The notes under the pieces: model-generated
Database searches by the model: none
Seen by the model: only the letters and a program-made list of their open reading frames with translations
What the model was told of the DNA's origin: nothing
Position numbers and translations under genes: made by a program
Source of the DNA: Chrysoporthe austroafricana
Lineage: Eukaryota; Ascomycota; Sordariomycetes; Diaporthales; Cryphonectriaceae
Assembly (NCBI GenBank): GCA_001051155.2
Contig: JYIP02000019.1
Coordinates: forward strand, 1 to 64,000
Direction: 5' to 3'
DNA length: 64,000 nt
Part shown: piece after piece, positions 12,195-24,078 of the stretch
Layout: every line of letters starts with the position of its first letter
Position numbering within the stretch: the stretch's first letter is position 1

Positions 12195-12752
12195 AGGGGC
12201 CGAGCCCATGGCAGGAGTAGTCACGGACCAAAAAAGAAAATGCTTAGACCGGAGTTTCAAGGCGTACAGTTTATAATACCGCTTTGCGAGGCATCACTGG
12301 ACAGATTGGCGTGCAGCGAAGGGGGCTACATGAACGAGCATCGCTTTCGTGAAGTAGATGATACCTTGTGAGGGGATGTAATGGGTGAAACGAAACGCCT
12401 AGACCATAAGGCGAAGAGTAAACTTCACAGGTCAGGGGTCAGATAAGCCCATCGAAGTATTAATCTTGGAATTGCCCTTGCCAAGTAAGCAGGTGGGAAG
12501 AATCTGCTACTTAATAGTCCGAAGACGATGAGGGTTCCGTGGTATGCCACAATCTTGGTTGATACACAACCAGTTTGCATTGGACCTACCGTTGGGCTTG
12601 TAAGGGCGCTCGACGGCAAGTTTCCAAGTAGTCTACGACCCCCCCTGGTGACCACGCGCACGACAACATATCACGGCATGAGGAAAGGGGACCTTGCAGG
12701 AAAGTTTTCATTCCGGCCTTCTCTTCCTTCAGCTCGTTTGAGCTCGAAGTGG
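12195..12752. other. Convergent intergenic region
   Basis: This lies between the 3' ends of nudC and the Bud27/URI gene. I see no feature beyond presumed UTRs. Confidence 0.6.
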
Positions 12753-14594
12753 TCACTGCCTCGCCAGCCTCGCTGCTTTGAATCGGCTGACACGCTTGCC
12801 TCCCTCCTCTTCCTCAGGATACTCGATCGGGGCCTCGTTTGACTTCATGAAGCCGCCCTCTTTCAGGATCATGCGATTTCTCATACGATAGTACTCGGTT
12901 GCGGCCTCCTGGTGAAGCAACGCGGCGTCGAACTCGTCTGGCTCCTTCACCTCGGCCGGCGTATCTCGCTCCAGAACGGTCCCAGAAAGGGTCTTACCGG
13001 GCGGTCCGGTGGGGGCTATCCGCACATCTTCCTGGCCGAGGAACCGCACTGGCGCATCGGCTGGGCCCTTGGGGGTGACAGGTGCTTGTCTGATGGGCGA
13101 TTCGTTTGCATTGCTTGCCGCCTTGGCTTTCTTGAACCGAGAGACTTTCTTGGGCTCGGTTGAGACTGGGGCGGTCAGCTGCGGTGCTACGTTCCGCTCC
13201 ACAATCATGGTCTTCATAGGATCGATGAAGGGCTGCTCAGGTTCTGGGGCGGTCGTTGCTGGCCCGTTCGTCGAGTCGGGGGCGACATCCAGAGTGCTAG
13301 CGAATTTGACCCCCTTCTTCGCGGGTCTGGCGTCCGTAGCCTGATCCTCCGTCTTCATCGCAGACTTGGCCTGGGGTGGTGGCTGGACTGCAATCCGAGC
13401 AATGCCCTCGTCAGGTACTCCGCCCTTGGCTTGATCCTCATCCTCGGCCTCAAGCTCTCGGGTCTGCTTGAAGCCTAGTTTCTTCTGGAGCTCCTCCATC
13501 CGTGCCCGATAGTCGTCGTCGACAACACGGTACTTGTACCGCCCGTGTTCATCCTCATCCTCCTCATCGTAGTCGTCTTCGTCCTCATATTCGTAAGCGT
13601 CGTCGAATTCCGAGTCCCCTTCCTCATCGATCTCAAGCTCGGCAACGATCGGCGCGATTTCCTCCATGCCGTATCGCAGCATCTCTCGGCGCAACTCCGC
13701 GTCTTCGGCCGACTCGTTCTGGGGTATCACTGGGTTTTCTAACGGAACTGCCTGTTCTCGGGCTTGTTCCATAATTTCCTCCAAGCGCTGCGCAGTTCTC
13801 GACTTGGGCTGATCACCGTTTGCGGCTGGGTCATGGCCCGGTTTCGTGTCTTCTGCAAAGGAGACGCCCTTCCTAGCGGGCGGCTGATCGACCTCGGGTT
13901 CTGACTGAGATTTCAGCTCGTCTTCTAAGTTCTGCTTGCTCTTCGTGCTTAAATCCTCGTCCTCCACAGCTTTCACAGGCGCATCCTGATCTTTCAAGGT
14001 AGCCTCTGCCATCTTTGCACCGTTCGATGCTTCGGCCTCGGCTTCTTCGCCTCCTTCAGGCAGTTCCTGAATTCCAGCCTTGGCAAGGGCTTCTTGGATC
14101 TGCGGCTGCATATCGCCAGGTCGCTGCAGACGGTACGTTGTGATATTGTCATCGTCATCGAGCTCCTCAATGATGTCGGTGATTGGCAAGCCCTCTTCAT
14201 CCCGCACATCAGGGTTGACAACAATAGTAGCAGCCGCGAGCTTTTGCTCCGCTGCCTCCAGCTGCTCCTCCAACGTCCCTACATTTTTGGAGACATATTC
14301 AATCCTCCTGGAGAGCAGATTCACGATCTGTGCCGTCGGCTTTTCGTTTGACTTGCCAAATAGCTCCTCGATCTCCTTGTCGGTGACAACCTCGCCGTCG
14401 AACTCCTCCCTGATCCTCTCCAGGTCATCGCGACTTGCAGGTTTCGGTATTGCCTCGACTTCGTCCTTCAGCTGCTCATACTCTGCATCGCTCATCCGCC
14501 AGTGCTGCAGTGCCCTCTGTAGCTTTGCGACGTTGTCTTCCAGCTGGCGGCGATGACGCTCCAGGTCAATGAAATGGTCTTTGACGGCCGCCAT
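12753..14594 (-). CDS. BUD27: Bud27/URI-like unconventional prefoldin
   Basis: This is a URI-type prefoldin, a cytosolic co-chaperone implicated in RNA polymerase assembly (through Rpb5) and TOR-linked translation control. It is a single exon of 613 residues. I chose the start MAAVKDHFIDLERHRRQLE because the prefoldin coiled coil begins immediately. An extension upstream is Ser/Leu-rich and looks like 5' UTR. Residues about 5-140 form the alpha-prefoldin helical pair with IVNLLSRRIEYVSKN between them. The middle is Glu/Lys-rich and disordered. A very acidic stretch (SEFDDAYEYEDEDDYDEE) precedes an RARMEELQKKLGF helix. Repeated short KGVKFA/KGVSFAED and VSRFKAA motifs match the fungal C-terminal DUF3835 region. 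Family assignment is strong. The yeast symbol is by homology only. Confidence 0.85.
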   Translation of the reverse strand: MAAVKDHFIDLERHRRQLEDNVAKLQRALQHWRMSDAEYEQLKDEVEAIPKPASRDDLERIREEFDGEVVTDKEIEELFGKSNEKPTAQIVNLLSRRIEYVSKNVGTLEEQLEAAEQKLAAATIVVNPDVRDEEGLPITDIIEELDDDDNITTYRLQRPGDMQPQIQEALAKAGIQELPEGGEEAEAEASNGAKMAEATLKDQDAPVKAVEDEDLSTKSKQNLEDELKSQSEPEVDQPPARKGVSFAEDTKPGHDPAANGDQPKSRTAQRLEEIMEQAREQAVPLENPVIPQNESAEDAELRREMLRYGMEEIAPIVAELEIDEEGDSEFDDAYEYEDEDDYDEEDEDEHGRYKYRVVDDDYRARMEELQKKLGFKQTRELEAEDEDQAKGGVPDEGIARIAVQPPPQAKSAMKTEDQATDARPAKKGVKFASTLDVAPDSTNGPATTAPEPEQPFIDPMKTMIVERNVAPQLTAPVSTEPKKVSRFKKAKAASNANESPIRQAPVTPKGPADAPVRFLGQEDVRIAPTGPPGKTLSGTVLERDTPAEVKEPDEFDAALLHQEAATEYYRMRNRMILKEGGFMKSNEAPIEYPEEEEGGKRVSRFKAARLARQ

Positions 14595-15237
14595 CTTGGG
14601 TGCGGGGGACAACAGATTGAGGGAGAGCGAGGAGAGTCTCAAAGAGTTGCACGATGAGGACAACGGAATGAAAGCAGCCAACCCAGCCTGCAAGGCAGCA
14701 AAAGTCTAGACTGATAGCGCGAATGCAGGTGTTGCGGGTAATAAAAGATCGGAATTGAGTTTTGAGGCTGAGATGACTAAGTCTCCTAGCTTCTAGAACC
14801 CGCAGTGGGTCTACAGAACCATAGCAGCACTTAAAACCTAGTGACCCCCGAGCCCCCACGCCCAGACCCCTGTGGCGTCCGGACTTCAGGCCGTCGACGG
14901 CGCCAAACGAAGCCTCAGGAAAGCCTGCTGTCCTAGCACACCCGTCGGAAATGACTGAAAACATAAGACTCTAGAACAGCACGGCTCGGATCAGCAGGCG
15001 CCTGATGGATCGCCTGCTTCAGATTCCACAGCTGCCGATGGAAGATCCTCCAGGCAGGAGAACCGGCCTACCAGACATTAGAAGCAAAATAAATACGGTG
15101 ACATTCCAGAGCTCGGCAGTCAACGATAACGAAATTTTTGTCCCTTCTCATAGCCTTTAGTTTCAATCCACTGCTTGGCTTATGCAATTTGACTTGCGGG
15201 TCGCGGACCAAAGACGTTCCAGCAGTACACGCCATTT
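14595..15237. other. Intergenic region upstream of BUD27
   Basis: This holds the presumed promoter and 5' UTR of the Bud27 gene and the 3' flank of the zinc-finger gene. No further feature is seen. Confidence 0.55.
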
Positions 15238-17622
15238 TTAAGCCTCCCAGGTCGCCGAGTGAACACCGTAATGCGGCGGCATCGCCCTCGCAAGTGTATC
15301 CGAAGTGCTCAGCGCGTATAGATCAGATGCTTCGAACCCAGCCACGGATTCAGGGCCGTCGAGTGAGCCTGCGGATGGTGACCAAGTATATTCACCACCG
15401 TAATCGCTTACGGTCATGACGCGATTCATCGGTCCTGCTGTATCATGCAGAACGCCTCCCCGCGCGCTGTCAATTGCGGCTCCCGGGAAAGAGTGTGTCG
15501 GCCAGGTTTGCTCATGAACTGTGCGTACCGATGGGATATCAGCCTGGGCCAGTGACTCTGCCGAGGAAGGAGTGTTGTCAAATGTGGCGGCTCCGCTTCC
15601 TAAAACATCGACACCGCCACCCAGATACATTCTGTTCGCTGATCGGCTCCAGGGACTCCGTGTCAGAACGGACTCGGTGACCGGGTCTTGTTGGTTGGAG
15701 GTCGTGACAGCATCGTGGAGATCGTGTCCTGAAGTGGCGTATCCGGAGCCGAACATAGGCCCGGCGAGCGAAGGTGTCCGAGAAGACGGCGTAGGCTGGA
15801 GCCCAGCGGCTGGGCTTGAAGCGGCGACTGACGCTGCTGAGCAGCCGCCACCCTTGAGCACCCATCCGTCAAATACATTAGCGAGGACGCCGAAGCAGGC
15901 TTGTCCTACACTTGGGATATGTTCTTGTGGTACTATGCCCTGCTGCCTAAGGCTTTCATTGAGTTCCGGCCCAAAGTGCTCTGTCGCATACCCCATGAGT
16001 CCAGGGGCGTTTTCGAAAACGCTTCTATCGATGTACGGTGACTGGGGCCGTGGTCGATGGCCTGGGAACACAATATCGAACATCGAGAACCATTGATCTT
16101 CCTTTGAAGCTCCCCGACGAAGTTTTTTGCCGAGCTGTTCCTTCATCTCATATGTAACGCCTTCATGTTTGACGCGTGGAATACGTGGTGTGCAGACTTG
16201 TTCAGCCCAGACATGCGTATCAAGGGCCTCCTGCGTTCGGAACGCAACGCTACACCGCAAACAGACGTATTTGGGATACCGATGTTTACGATAGAGATGC
16301 ATTTTGACGTCGCTAACCCTGTTAAACTCATAGAGGTGACATCCGAATTTCGCACCCGTGAATTTGGCAGGATCCTTCTTCACGAATGGGCAGGCAAGTG
16401 ATAATGAATCACCCTCGTTGCGTCGGTACTTCTTCGGGGGCTCTTCGTCATCGGATGACTCGTCATCGCCGTCTTTTTCTTGCTCTCTGAGGCTGCTAGA
16501 GCTGCGAGATCGTTTCTTGGAGGCACTGTTCGTGGAGGTCTTGTTCTTTCGCGTCCCCTGGTCCTGCGCCGGTCGAGGGTTGGATTGAGCACCGCTGCCT
16601 CCGTTGCATCCAATGTACTGTCCAACCACGCTCTGCCGAAAGAAGTCTAGGACCCCAGTGACTACTGGCATCAGACTGAAGTTCATGTACAGCTTTGGCC
16701 TTCTTTCCAGCCCATCTTCGCCTTCCCTAAGTTGTTCCACAGATCCTAGGGTAAGATCGGATTGCGAAGCGCTATTGTCAAGAACACTAGGCAATCTGTC
16801 ATCGCCGACCGCGGAACCTCTAGTACATGGCGGGGGAGACCCGGTGCAGATAGAAACTTGGTTCTGCTTATGACGCTGTGGTTTAATGGGGTCGACTTCG
16901 GCCACGATCGATGATTGTTCAGGTTCGTCCTTGATCCGTCCTGGCGTAACGCCACGTAAGTCGCGAACATGAGTCGACACGCGTCTCGGATATTGTGGAT
17001 GATGGTCAATATTGTCCGATAAGATGTTGTCATTGGCCACATGTGCGGCACTTCGGTGTAGAGGCGACTGATCTTGAGTCGTGCCAATAGTCCTGGAGGG
17101 TACAGGTAGGGCCCGTTCTGAGGTGCGCTCACAGTCAAGCCTGGCTAAAGAACCGAGGAGAGACGATGAATCGACAACGGCGTCCTTTTCCCATGGTTTG
17201 CAAATAGCAAGGCCATCGGGTCGTGGCGCACTAGCAGTACCTTGGCCAGCAGGTGCTTTTGCTGTCGACTGGTTACTCTTACGCCCAGCAGCGGGCTGTG
17301 TTTTCTTTAAGTGCCTTCTCTTGAAATGATGCCGGCGAGCTCTGGCTGTGAAGAAGGTCCGGAAGCAGAACGGGAACGTGCACTGCATAGCTATACTATC
17401 TTCTCAGCTCTCAAACTAGTAAAGAGGGATATCACGGCAATCCGTACGTTTCTTTTCTGGGGACACATTCCCATTGAAGCTTTGAAAACTGCCGTAGGCG
17501 GAATCCTGGGAATATCCCGGTGTTTCTCCCTCTTTTTCGAACTTAGGCGAGTGCCATTCATTATGATGCTCTAGTAGACCAGCTTCTGATTTGGGGTGGT
17601 GGCCGAGGCGATCCATATTCAT
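15238..17622 (-). CDS. C2H2-type zinc-finger protein, function unknown
   Basis: Two exons (17622-17448 and 17390-15238, 57-base intron) give 775 residues. The joined reading is SPEKKP then MQCTFPFCFRTF. This creates a C2H2 finger at C62, C67, H80 and H85, which supports the upstream exon. A second cysteine/histidine block lies at about 390-455: CPFVKKDP, then FGCHLYEFNRVSDVKMHLYRKH and YVCLRCSVAFRTQEALDTH. This arrangement, with a low-complexity Ser/Arg-rich stretch before it and a Trp-containing segment after (WFSMFDIVFPGHRPRPQSPY), is a recurrent filamentous-fungal family. The fingers suggest nucleic-acid binding and a regulatory role, but no target can be named. The C-terminal 250 residues are Ser/Gly/Thr-rich and probably disordered. 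Confidence 0.82.
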
Positions 17623-20600
17623 GCGTTTTCACTGCTTCGTTGATGGCAGACAAGTTTTCGTGGTCCTGGCAGTGCGTTTCAATAGGCGATGAAAAGATGA
17701 AGAAAATTGAGAAAGTTGGAAAAGAAGGAGTATCGATGCGCCAGGAGTCAGAAGGTCAAGAAAGCAATTTGGGTGGATAGTATTCGTGAAGCGTCTACCG
17801 GTCCTTCCGACTCCGACCCTTACTGCTGATTGTTTATTCCTCTTGACGTCCATCTTGGCCATTTAAATAGAAATTGGGTTTCTATGTGCTGGACCACAGC
17901 TACAGCGCGCAGATATTGAGCAATCGACAAAGTCTGTGGTATCAGCACCTGGTGGCCATGGGCCGCATTTTCGTCAGAACACATTTGTGCTCGGAGCAAG
18001 GCAGGGGGGTAGCAAATTGGTAGCCCAAGACCCAACTGCAGAGTCGACGGGGTGCTGACCACCAGTAAAAGTTGCACTTGTGTTTTCGATCCGTGTGTCT
18101 TGCAGAATACATGCGGCATGCCTTCCAAGATCGGGACCGTCTGATCCCGTCGTCAGGCAACCAGGCAAACCTTTGGCTACGTGGTCAACAGTGACTCATG
18201 CCCCGCACAATTATGTTTCAACGATGCGGACTAGGGACCAGCCAGGCGGAATATACAATAAAAATTTTCATCTTCATCTGCAGAGGCAGGAGCTGCCTAA
18301 GTTTCAAGGTCATCTAGTCTGTCGTCCAGCATGGTACTTACTGGTCAATGCTGCAGGCAGTACTATAATTATATTACAGATTAAGCAGAGAAGTCACTCA
18401 TATGGCTGCCGTATTTAGCTGGCGCGTGTTGTCATTTTCGGGTATCTTGACAGCAAGCAGCGCTATCACTGCTAGATGCTTGGTATTCTTACTGCTGAGC
18501 CCAATCTAGAACTGCTGCCCCTACTATGCTTTAAGCTCTAATAGCATTATCCAAATTTAGAATGCACTTCAATCTGATACCTAATTTTGTCCCCCAGCTC
18601 TGTTCGATATAAGATAACAGCTCTTCTTCTCGCTTCTTATTCTCAGCTGTTATGGACCAAAGATTCAACATCCGACCAGGGTATGCTTACATATGCAAGG
18701 ATTAGGGTTGGAACTTGCCTAGCAGCATAAGCAATATAGGCAGGACTGAAGAGCTGGATATATAAAGATGGACATGTTCTATAGTCAGATAGATTTCTTT
18801 AGTGCTTTTCAGTTATCAATCTAAATATTTTTATTTAAAAGATATTCCTTCTAAGGATTAGTAAATACTACTTAGCAAACTCTTGATTGTATTTCTGTAT
18901 ACAGTCATCTACACTGCATACTGGTTCTGTTACCTAAGAGCATAGACCCTTCTGAGGTACTCTATACTTGTGTGTAGTAGTGCATCATTACGGTTTGTTT
19001 GTTTGTTTGCTTGCTTGTTTATTTAATGCTGTGAGAACCTCTCTAGGGGTGTAAGGCGCGCTGGGCTACTACCTGGCTGTCTCTCTCTCTATACACAGGT
19101 TCATCACATCTAGCGAATCAGTGCCCTATTCCATCGTAAAAGACAGTCAAGCTGACGGCCACCTGAGAAGCCTGGGCTTGCCATCTCTCGCCTCCGCTTA
19201 CGAGCTGTGCCTGGTGTATCCAAGTGGCGATAAACGCGTATAGAAGGCCTGAAGCCATCGTCATATAGCCCGAGCGCAGAATCGTGCGCCAGAGGCGCTG
19301 TAGAAGAATAGTAGACAAAGGAAAATAGGGTAAACAAAGGAAAGAAAGAAGAGAGAGGGGGGTCTGTGGCCCTGGCCTTTCTCGCTAGGTTCTGGCATAT
19401 CGAGAAGCCAGGGCCGCTTGTCCCTTAACCTCTTCTTCGTCGTCATCGACAGCTGCGTCTATCCATCGTCCTCTTCCTCTCCATCGTCTTGTGGACCCTC
19501 GTCCACCTCCTCAGGGCTTATCCTCTGCCCCGCTGTCCTTCCACGTCCCCGTATATCCGTCCCGGTTCCTTTATCCCTCGAGCTCGAGCTCCTGCTATTG
19601 CCGCCCTGAGGGATAACAGCGAGCGTAGAACTAGGTAACCTGTCATATTGCATAACATTGGGCAGGTTCTATAGACTGCTTTTGAGGTATATTAATCACT
19701 TCCTAATCATCTGCCCAAATGTTATTGAGGTCGGTTTTAAAAATGGTAAAGCCTATCGTGGTGGGGGAAAGGGAGTGGTTCAATTACTCATAAAATGTTA
19801 CTACACTTGCATAATAATCGCCTGTAGCAGGTTGAAAGCCCCTCTCGCAGCTTCTCTATTTGCGATCCCCTCCTTGCCGTCACTTCGTAGCGATGGTACT
19901 AATATCTAGGGGAATTATGAATCTCTTATACGTATAGGCAAGCAATGTTTTAGCCGAATCACAATTACGATTTTCAAGTCAAACCTGAACTAGTAATAAG
20001 CTGTCTTCTCAACAAAATCTATGATATCTACTATGTGCATGTTCCTTGACTACAGCATGTCAGATTGCCTGGACTGGAGATGGTGAGGCAATGCTTTCCA
20101 AGACGTAAGAGGTGAGTCAAACAGGCGACCATGCAGCTCGCACTCCCCTTAAACCAAAACGGGTACTGGGTATTAGAAGTTACTGCTTTTTTTAACAGAC
20201 AAGTTCTTCGATACATGATTGCTCCTTCCTTTTGACCTGAAGGCCGTAGCAATGACCGATCCTGAGGAAATCTAGATGTGGATGGCAGGGTTCTGCGTAT
20301 GGCAAAAGGCTTCAGGAGACCTTGCCGCAACTTGCCGCAAAAGGGCGGCATCGCGGCTCTCGGCGGTAAGACGCCGTAGGCTGTTACGGTAATATAGTAA
20401 TATGAGCCCATCAAGGGGTCTTATAAGCTTTCAGAGGCTCTCGGCTTTTCATCGTTTAAAGCGGTTATCGGAGTCAGACGGCCAAATGACTCGATCCGCT
20501 TCCCTTAAAACTGCCGAAAATTGAGTTCGGCGACCAAATCGTACCCTGCTGATAGCCGAAATGGTAAAGTACAATTATATTCGGCAGAACATCCACAATT

Positions 20601-20886
20601 ACGGAACGCACGGATGATAGGCCAAAAAGCAGCATTGCGACGAGGCAGCTTAAACAACCTAAATACGGCTTCACAACATGCGGTTATTGATCGTAAGCAT
20701 TTAACCTACGCAAGAGTGTCCTCGGCATAACCAATGTTGTCTCATAGAGCATCACATGCAAAAAGACGAAGGGTACTATTGTACTATTTTATTTTCGATC
20801 AAGTATCTCGTAGTCCTACGTTAATGAAAGAAATCCCCATCTTCACAAGCAATCGCATAACAACCACTGACATTGCCTTCCCAATA
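17623..20886. other. Gene-free AT-rich intergenic region
   Basis: About 3.3 kb with no supportable gene. It is markedly AT-rich at about 18360-19080 and 19650-20050. At about 19261-19653 on the minus strand one frame, interrupted by a single stop, encodes an acidic segment (EEVDEGPQDDGEEEDDG) followed by a basic one. This could be a decayed gag-like or transposon ORF, but I recognise no domain. Two short shared words (GGCTCTCGGC) at about 20355 and 20436 hint at an old repeat. Confidence 0.45.
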
Positions 20887-22266
20887 TCATCGAATGAAGC
20901 CTTTTGGACCTGCCCAAGTGCCCTTGACCATGGATTTATAGTAAATCCATGGGAAGAAATCTTTTTTGAGATGATAGAATACTCGACGGGGAACACTCTG
21001 GTCGATGCCGAGAAGATCTCCGAAAGTCTCCCTGACCTCCCCACCATATTTGAACTCTGTCAGCATGACTTTGCCATACTCTGTAATCAGAGGACACGAG
21101 GTATACCCGTCATAGGAATCTTCCGGCTCTTTCCCATCTATGGTCCGTAAGATGTTGGAAACCAAGATAGGTGCCTGCGAAGTTATAGCAGCCGCCGTCT
21201 TGGATGTGGGCAGAGCGGAAGCATCTCCGATCGACCAGACATTCGAGTACTTCTTGTGGCGAGTTGTGTTCTGATCAACATCAACGAGTCCGTCTTGGTT
21301 TGCCAGGGCGCTCTTGGCAACGAAAGGGTGAGGTCCCATCTTGGGCACTGCGTGGAGAAGATCGAACTGCCGCGTGATCTTTTCGCCATCTGGACCTTTG
21401 AAGATCGCCTTATCGCCATTGATCTCAATGAGATCATGTTGGAAAAGTCCTTCCACACCACGTTCCGTGCGTAATTCTTCGAGCTTCTTGCTATACTTGG
21501 GGACGCCGAACATGACCGGGAGCCCCGTGGCAAAGCTGATCTTGATCGGCGATGCACCTGGGTCAAGGGGACGGAACAGACCTCGTCGTGTCCACTTATC
21601 CAAAGCCATCCACAGAATCTTTTGGGGGGCACCAGCACATTTCACCATGCCAGCTGGCTGAGTGAAAATGGCATTGCCCTTGCGAAGCTTGTTGATCGTC
21701 CGATCAACTTTGTCGCAAGTGTTATAGCCGTATATAGTAGAGACTAGAGAGTTAGGATCGGCGAGAGCCTCTGGGAGACCCTTGATCTGATCGTAATTGA
21801 TGTTGATGCCTGGAACTACCACAAGTTGTTCGTAACCGATCTGAGCGCCGTTGCTCAGCGTGACGAAGCTGTCCTCAGGGTTGAAAGTGGCAACTGAAAC
21901 GTTGTAGAATTTCAGTTTGTTGTCGATCAGGCTGTCAAGAGGCGAGCACAGATCCTCTTTCTTCTTCAAGCCTCCGCCAACTAGGGTCCAGCCAGCCTGG
22001 TAGTGATGCCATGTGGCTGGATCGATTACAGCAATGTCATCTCGGGCAAATCGACCAGACCGCAGAAGCTGATGGCTCACGGCAAGGCCAGCCGTGCCGC
22101 CGCCGATTACGACAACTTTGTGGCTCCGAGAGGCTGGGCGCAACGGCGAGGTTGCTACTTCGGTTGCAAATGATCGCCGAGTCAAACACGTAGCTGGGAC
22201 AGCCTGGGAAAGAGTGCAGGTGACAGCCGTCAGGCGGGCTGCTTGTGATGCGCGACTGGTAAGCAT
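20887..22266 (-). CDS. Sulfide:quinone oxidoreductase, mitochondrial
   Basis: This is a flavoprotein of the inner mitochondrial membrane that oxidises H2S to a persulfide and passes electrons to ubiquinone (SQOR; Hmt2 in fission yeast). It is a single exon of 459 residues, starting at MLTSRASQAARL. The first 40 residues are Arg/Ser/Thr-rich with an RRSFAT processing-like site. The FAD dinucleotide fold is VVVIGGGTAGLAVS at about 51-64. The two redox cysteines of type II SQR are visible, C210 in MVKCAGAPQK and C391 in YTSCPLITEYGK. The second FAD motif is VWSIGDASALPTSKTAAA at about 343-360. The C-terminus holds aromatic helices (FFPWIYYK) suited to membrane attachment. The gene faces away from the persulfide dioxygenase gene, which acts on the next intermediate. 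Confidence 0.95.
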   Translation of the reverse strand: MLTSRASQAARLTAVTCTLSQAVPATCLTRRSFATEVATSPLRPASRSHKVVVIGGGTAGLAVSHQLLRSGRFARDDIAVIDPATWHHYQAGWTLVGGGLKKKEDLCSPLDSLIDNKLKFYNVSVATFNPEDSFVTLSNGAQIGYEQLVVVPGININYDQIKGLPEALADPNSLVSTIYGYNTCDKVDRTINKLRKGNAIFTQPAGMVKCAGAPQKILWMALDKWTRRGLFRPLDPGASPIKISFATGLPVMFGVPKYSKKLEELRTERGVEGLFQHDLIEINGDKAIFKGPDGEKITRQFDLLHAVPKMGPHPFVAKSALANQDGLVDVDQNTTRHKKYSNVWSIGDASALPTSKTAAAITSQAPILVSNILRTIDGKEPEDSYDGYTSCPLITEYGKVMLTEFKYGGEVRETFGDLLGIDQSVPRRVFYHLKKDFFPWIYYKSMVKGTWAGPKGFIR

Positions 22267-22838
22267 GATGCTTGTTGAAATGTACACAGAGAACGATAAT
22301 GAACGGGAAATGCCTTGATGTGACAAAATAGAACTCAGTGATATGGAAGATGGATGAACAGAATGGAAATTTATACCACAATTTGACAACAAAAATGGAA
22401 GCAGCCAGTCCCGAAAGATTACTTCGGGAATTCCTGCCCTGCATTGACACGTTTGTGGGCCGACCTCTCCGCCATCAGCCTCTTTAGCAGTGCCGGCATC
22501 CGATAACTGCTAGCCATCGAGCCGCCCGGGACGATCCATAAGCCGAAGAAGTAATGAATTCACGACGCTTAACAGGTGATTACTCTCATTTGATTACAGT
22601 CTGTCGAAGACAGGTTTGGTAGCGAGGCTGCCTCTTCGGCTACATGGAACTCGGAGCCGCGCCCGGCTCGGGGGCTGCCGCTTGCCCTTGGTGAGTGGCC
22701 GCCGACCTTCTCCACACAGGTCAGCGCATAGGCCCCGGTCACCCTGGAGGCTATGTAAGTGGTTGTCCGTGGAGGGTATGAAACCGGCGACTACGCCTGT
22801 CTATATGGTTAGTAAAACACTTCCTATCTTTCGTCGTC
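22267..22838. promoter_or_regulatory. Shared promoter region of sulfide-oxidation gene pair
   Basis: These 572 bases lie between the outward start codons of the SQR and persulfide dioxygenase genes. Co-regulation by sulfide or sulfur status is an inference from the layout. I could not identify an operator by eye. Confidence 0.5.
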
Positions 22839-24078
22839 ATGAAGTCTCTTCAACGCCATCTTTCCCACCAGCAGCTGTCCGCGGCAAGACGCCTCCGAGG
22901 AACACTTGCGACAAACCAAACAGCAATATTCTTCGTAAACAAACCAAACCAGCTTCGTCCTCTGCATCAGCGGGCTTGCTGCAACTCATCATCTGTCAAA
23001 GTTGCACCATCTGTGAAGCAAGTTCCACGTTTTGCGAATCCAGAAATCCGACCGTCGAACGCTCATACACAACGCACATCTTCAGCCCGGCCAAGCAGCC
23101 GTATTTCGTTCAGTTCAAAAGCCACGATGAACGAGCACCTCAAGATTCATGACATCTTCGAGCCTATTACGGGCACATGGCAATATGTAGTTGCCGATAC
23201 GGCTACGTCAATAGCCGTTATCATAGACCCGGTCTTGGATTACGACCCGGCTAGCCAAGTCATCACGACAAAATCAGCAGACGCTTTACTGGTCCTTATC
23301 AAAGAGGAAGGCTATCATATCGACCGTATCCTGGAAACACATGCCCACGCCGATCATCTGACAGCTGCATCCTACCTTCAGAGTCGTCTTGCTCAGCAAC
23401 AAGGCCATAAGCCTCTGATTGGCATCGGCAAACGCATCGTTCAAGTGCAAAATTTGTTCGGCCAACGGTACGGGATTCCTGCAGAGGAGTACGTGGCAGT
23501 TTTCGACAAACTCTTCGAGGACGACGAGATGTTCAACATTGGGAACCTGATAGGCACAGCTATTCATCTCCCGGGTCATACACCTGATCATCTAGGATAC
23601 ATGGTTGGAGGTAAGATCCTTCTCCTATAGATAAGAATTAGTAACCTGACGCAACTTTTGGACACCAGATAATGTTTTCTGTGGCGATTCAGTCTTCCAC
23701 GCAGACATCGGCACCGCCCGATGTGACTTTCCGGGGGGTAGTGCAAATAGCCTCTACCAATCGGGGCGCAAGCTTCTTGACATGCCAGGACACGTCAAGA
23801 TCTGGACTGGACACGACTATCCCCCCAAGGAGCGCGGAGATCCTGTGGCCTACTTGACCGTTGATGAGCACAGAAAAAGGAACAAGCATCTTTCCGACGG
23901 GATCTCAGAGGAAGGGTATGTGGCTTTACGCCAAGCACGGGATAAGCAAATGTCAGAGCCGAGGTTGCTCCATCAATCTCTACAATTCAACATTCGTGGT
24001 GGCCGCATACCGAAACCGACAGAGGCAGGCATGCGGTTGTTGCACCTTCCCTTGAAGCTAAGTGGTCTAGAGTGGTGA
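22839..24078 (+). CDS. ETHE1-like persulfide dioxygenase (MBL fold)
   Basis: This is predicted to be a mitochondrial non-haem iron dioxygenase that converts glutathione persulfide to sulfite, downstream of SQR. Two exons (22839-23610, 23669-24078) give 393 residues. The metallo-beta-lactamase motif THAHADHL places ligands at H168, H170, D172 and H173. Further conserved elements are HLPGHTPDHLGY, FCGDSVF and TGHDYPP. About 100 residues rich in Ser, Arg and Gln precede the catalytic domain, in line with an import leader. An internal MNEHLKIHDIF could act as a start for a shorter cytosolic form. The intron interrupts between the GH-box and the FCGD aspartate. There is no rhodanese domain. A plain MBL hydrolase of the Blh type is the alternative, but the SQR neighbour favours persulfide chemistry. 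Confidence 0.88.
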
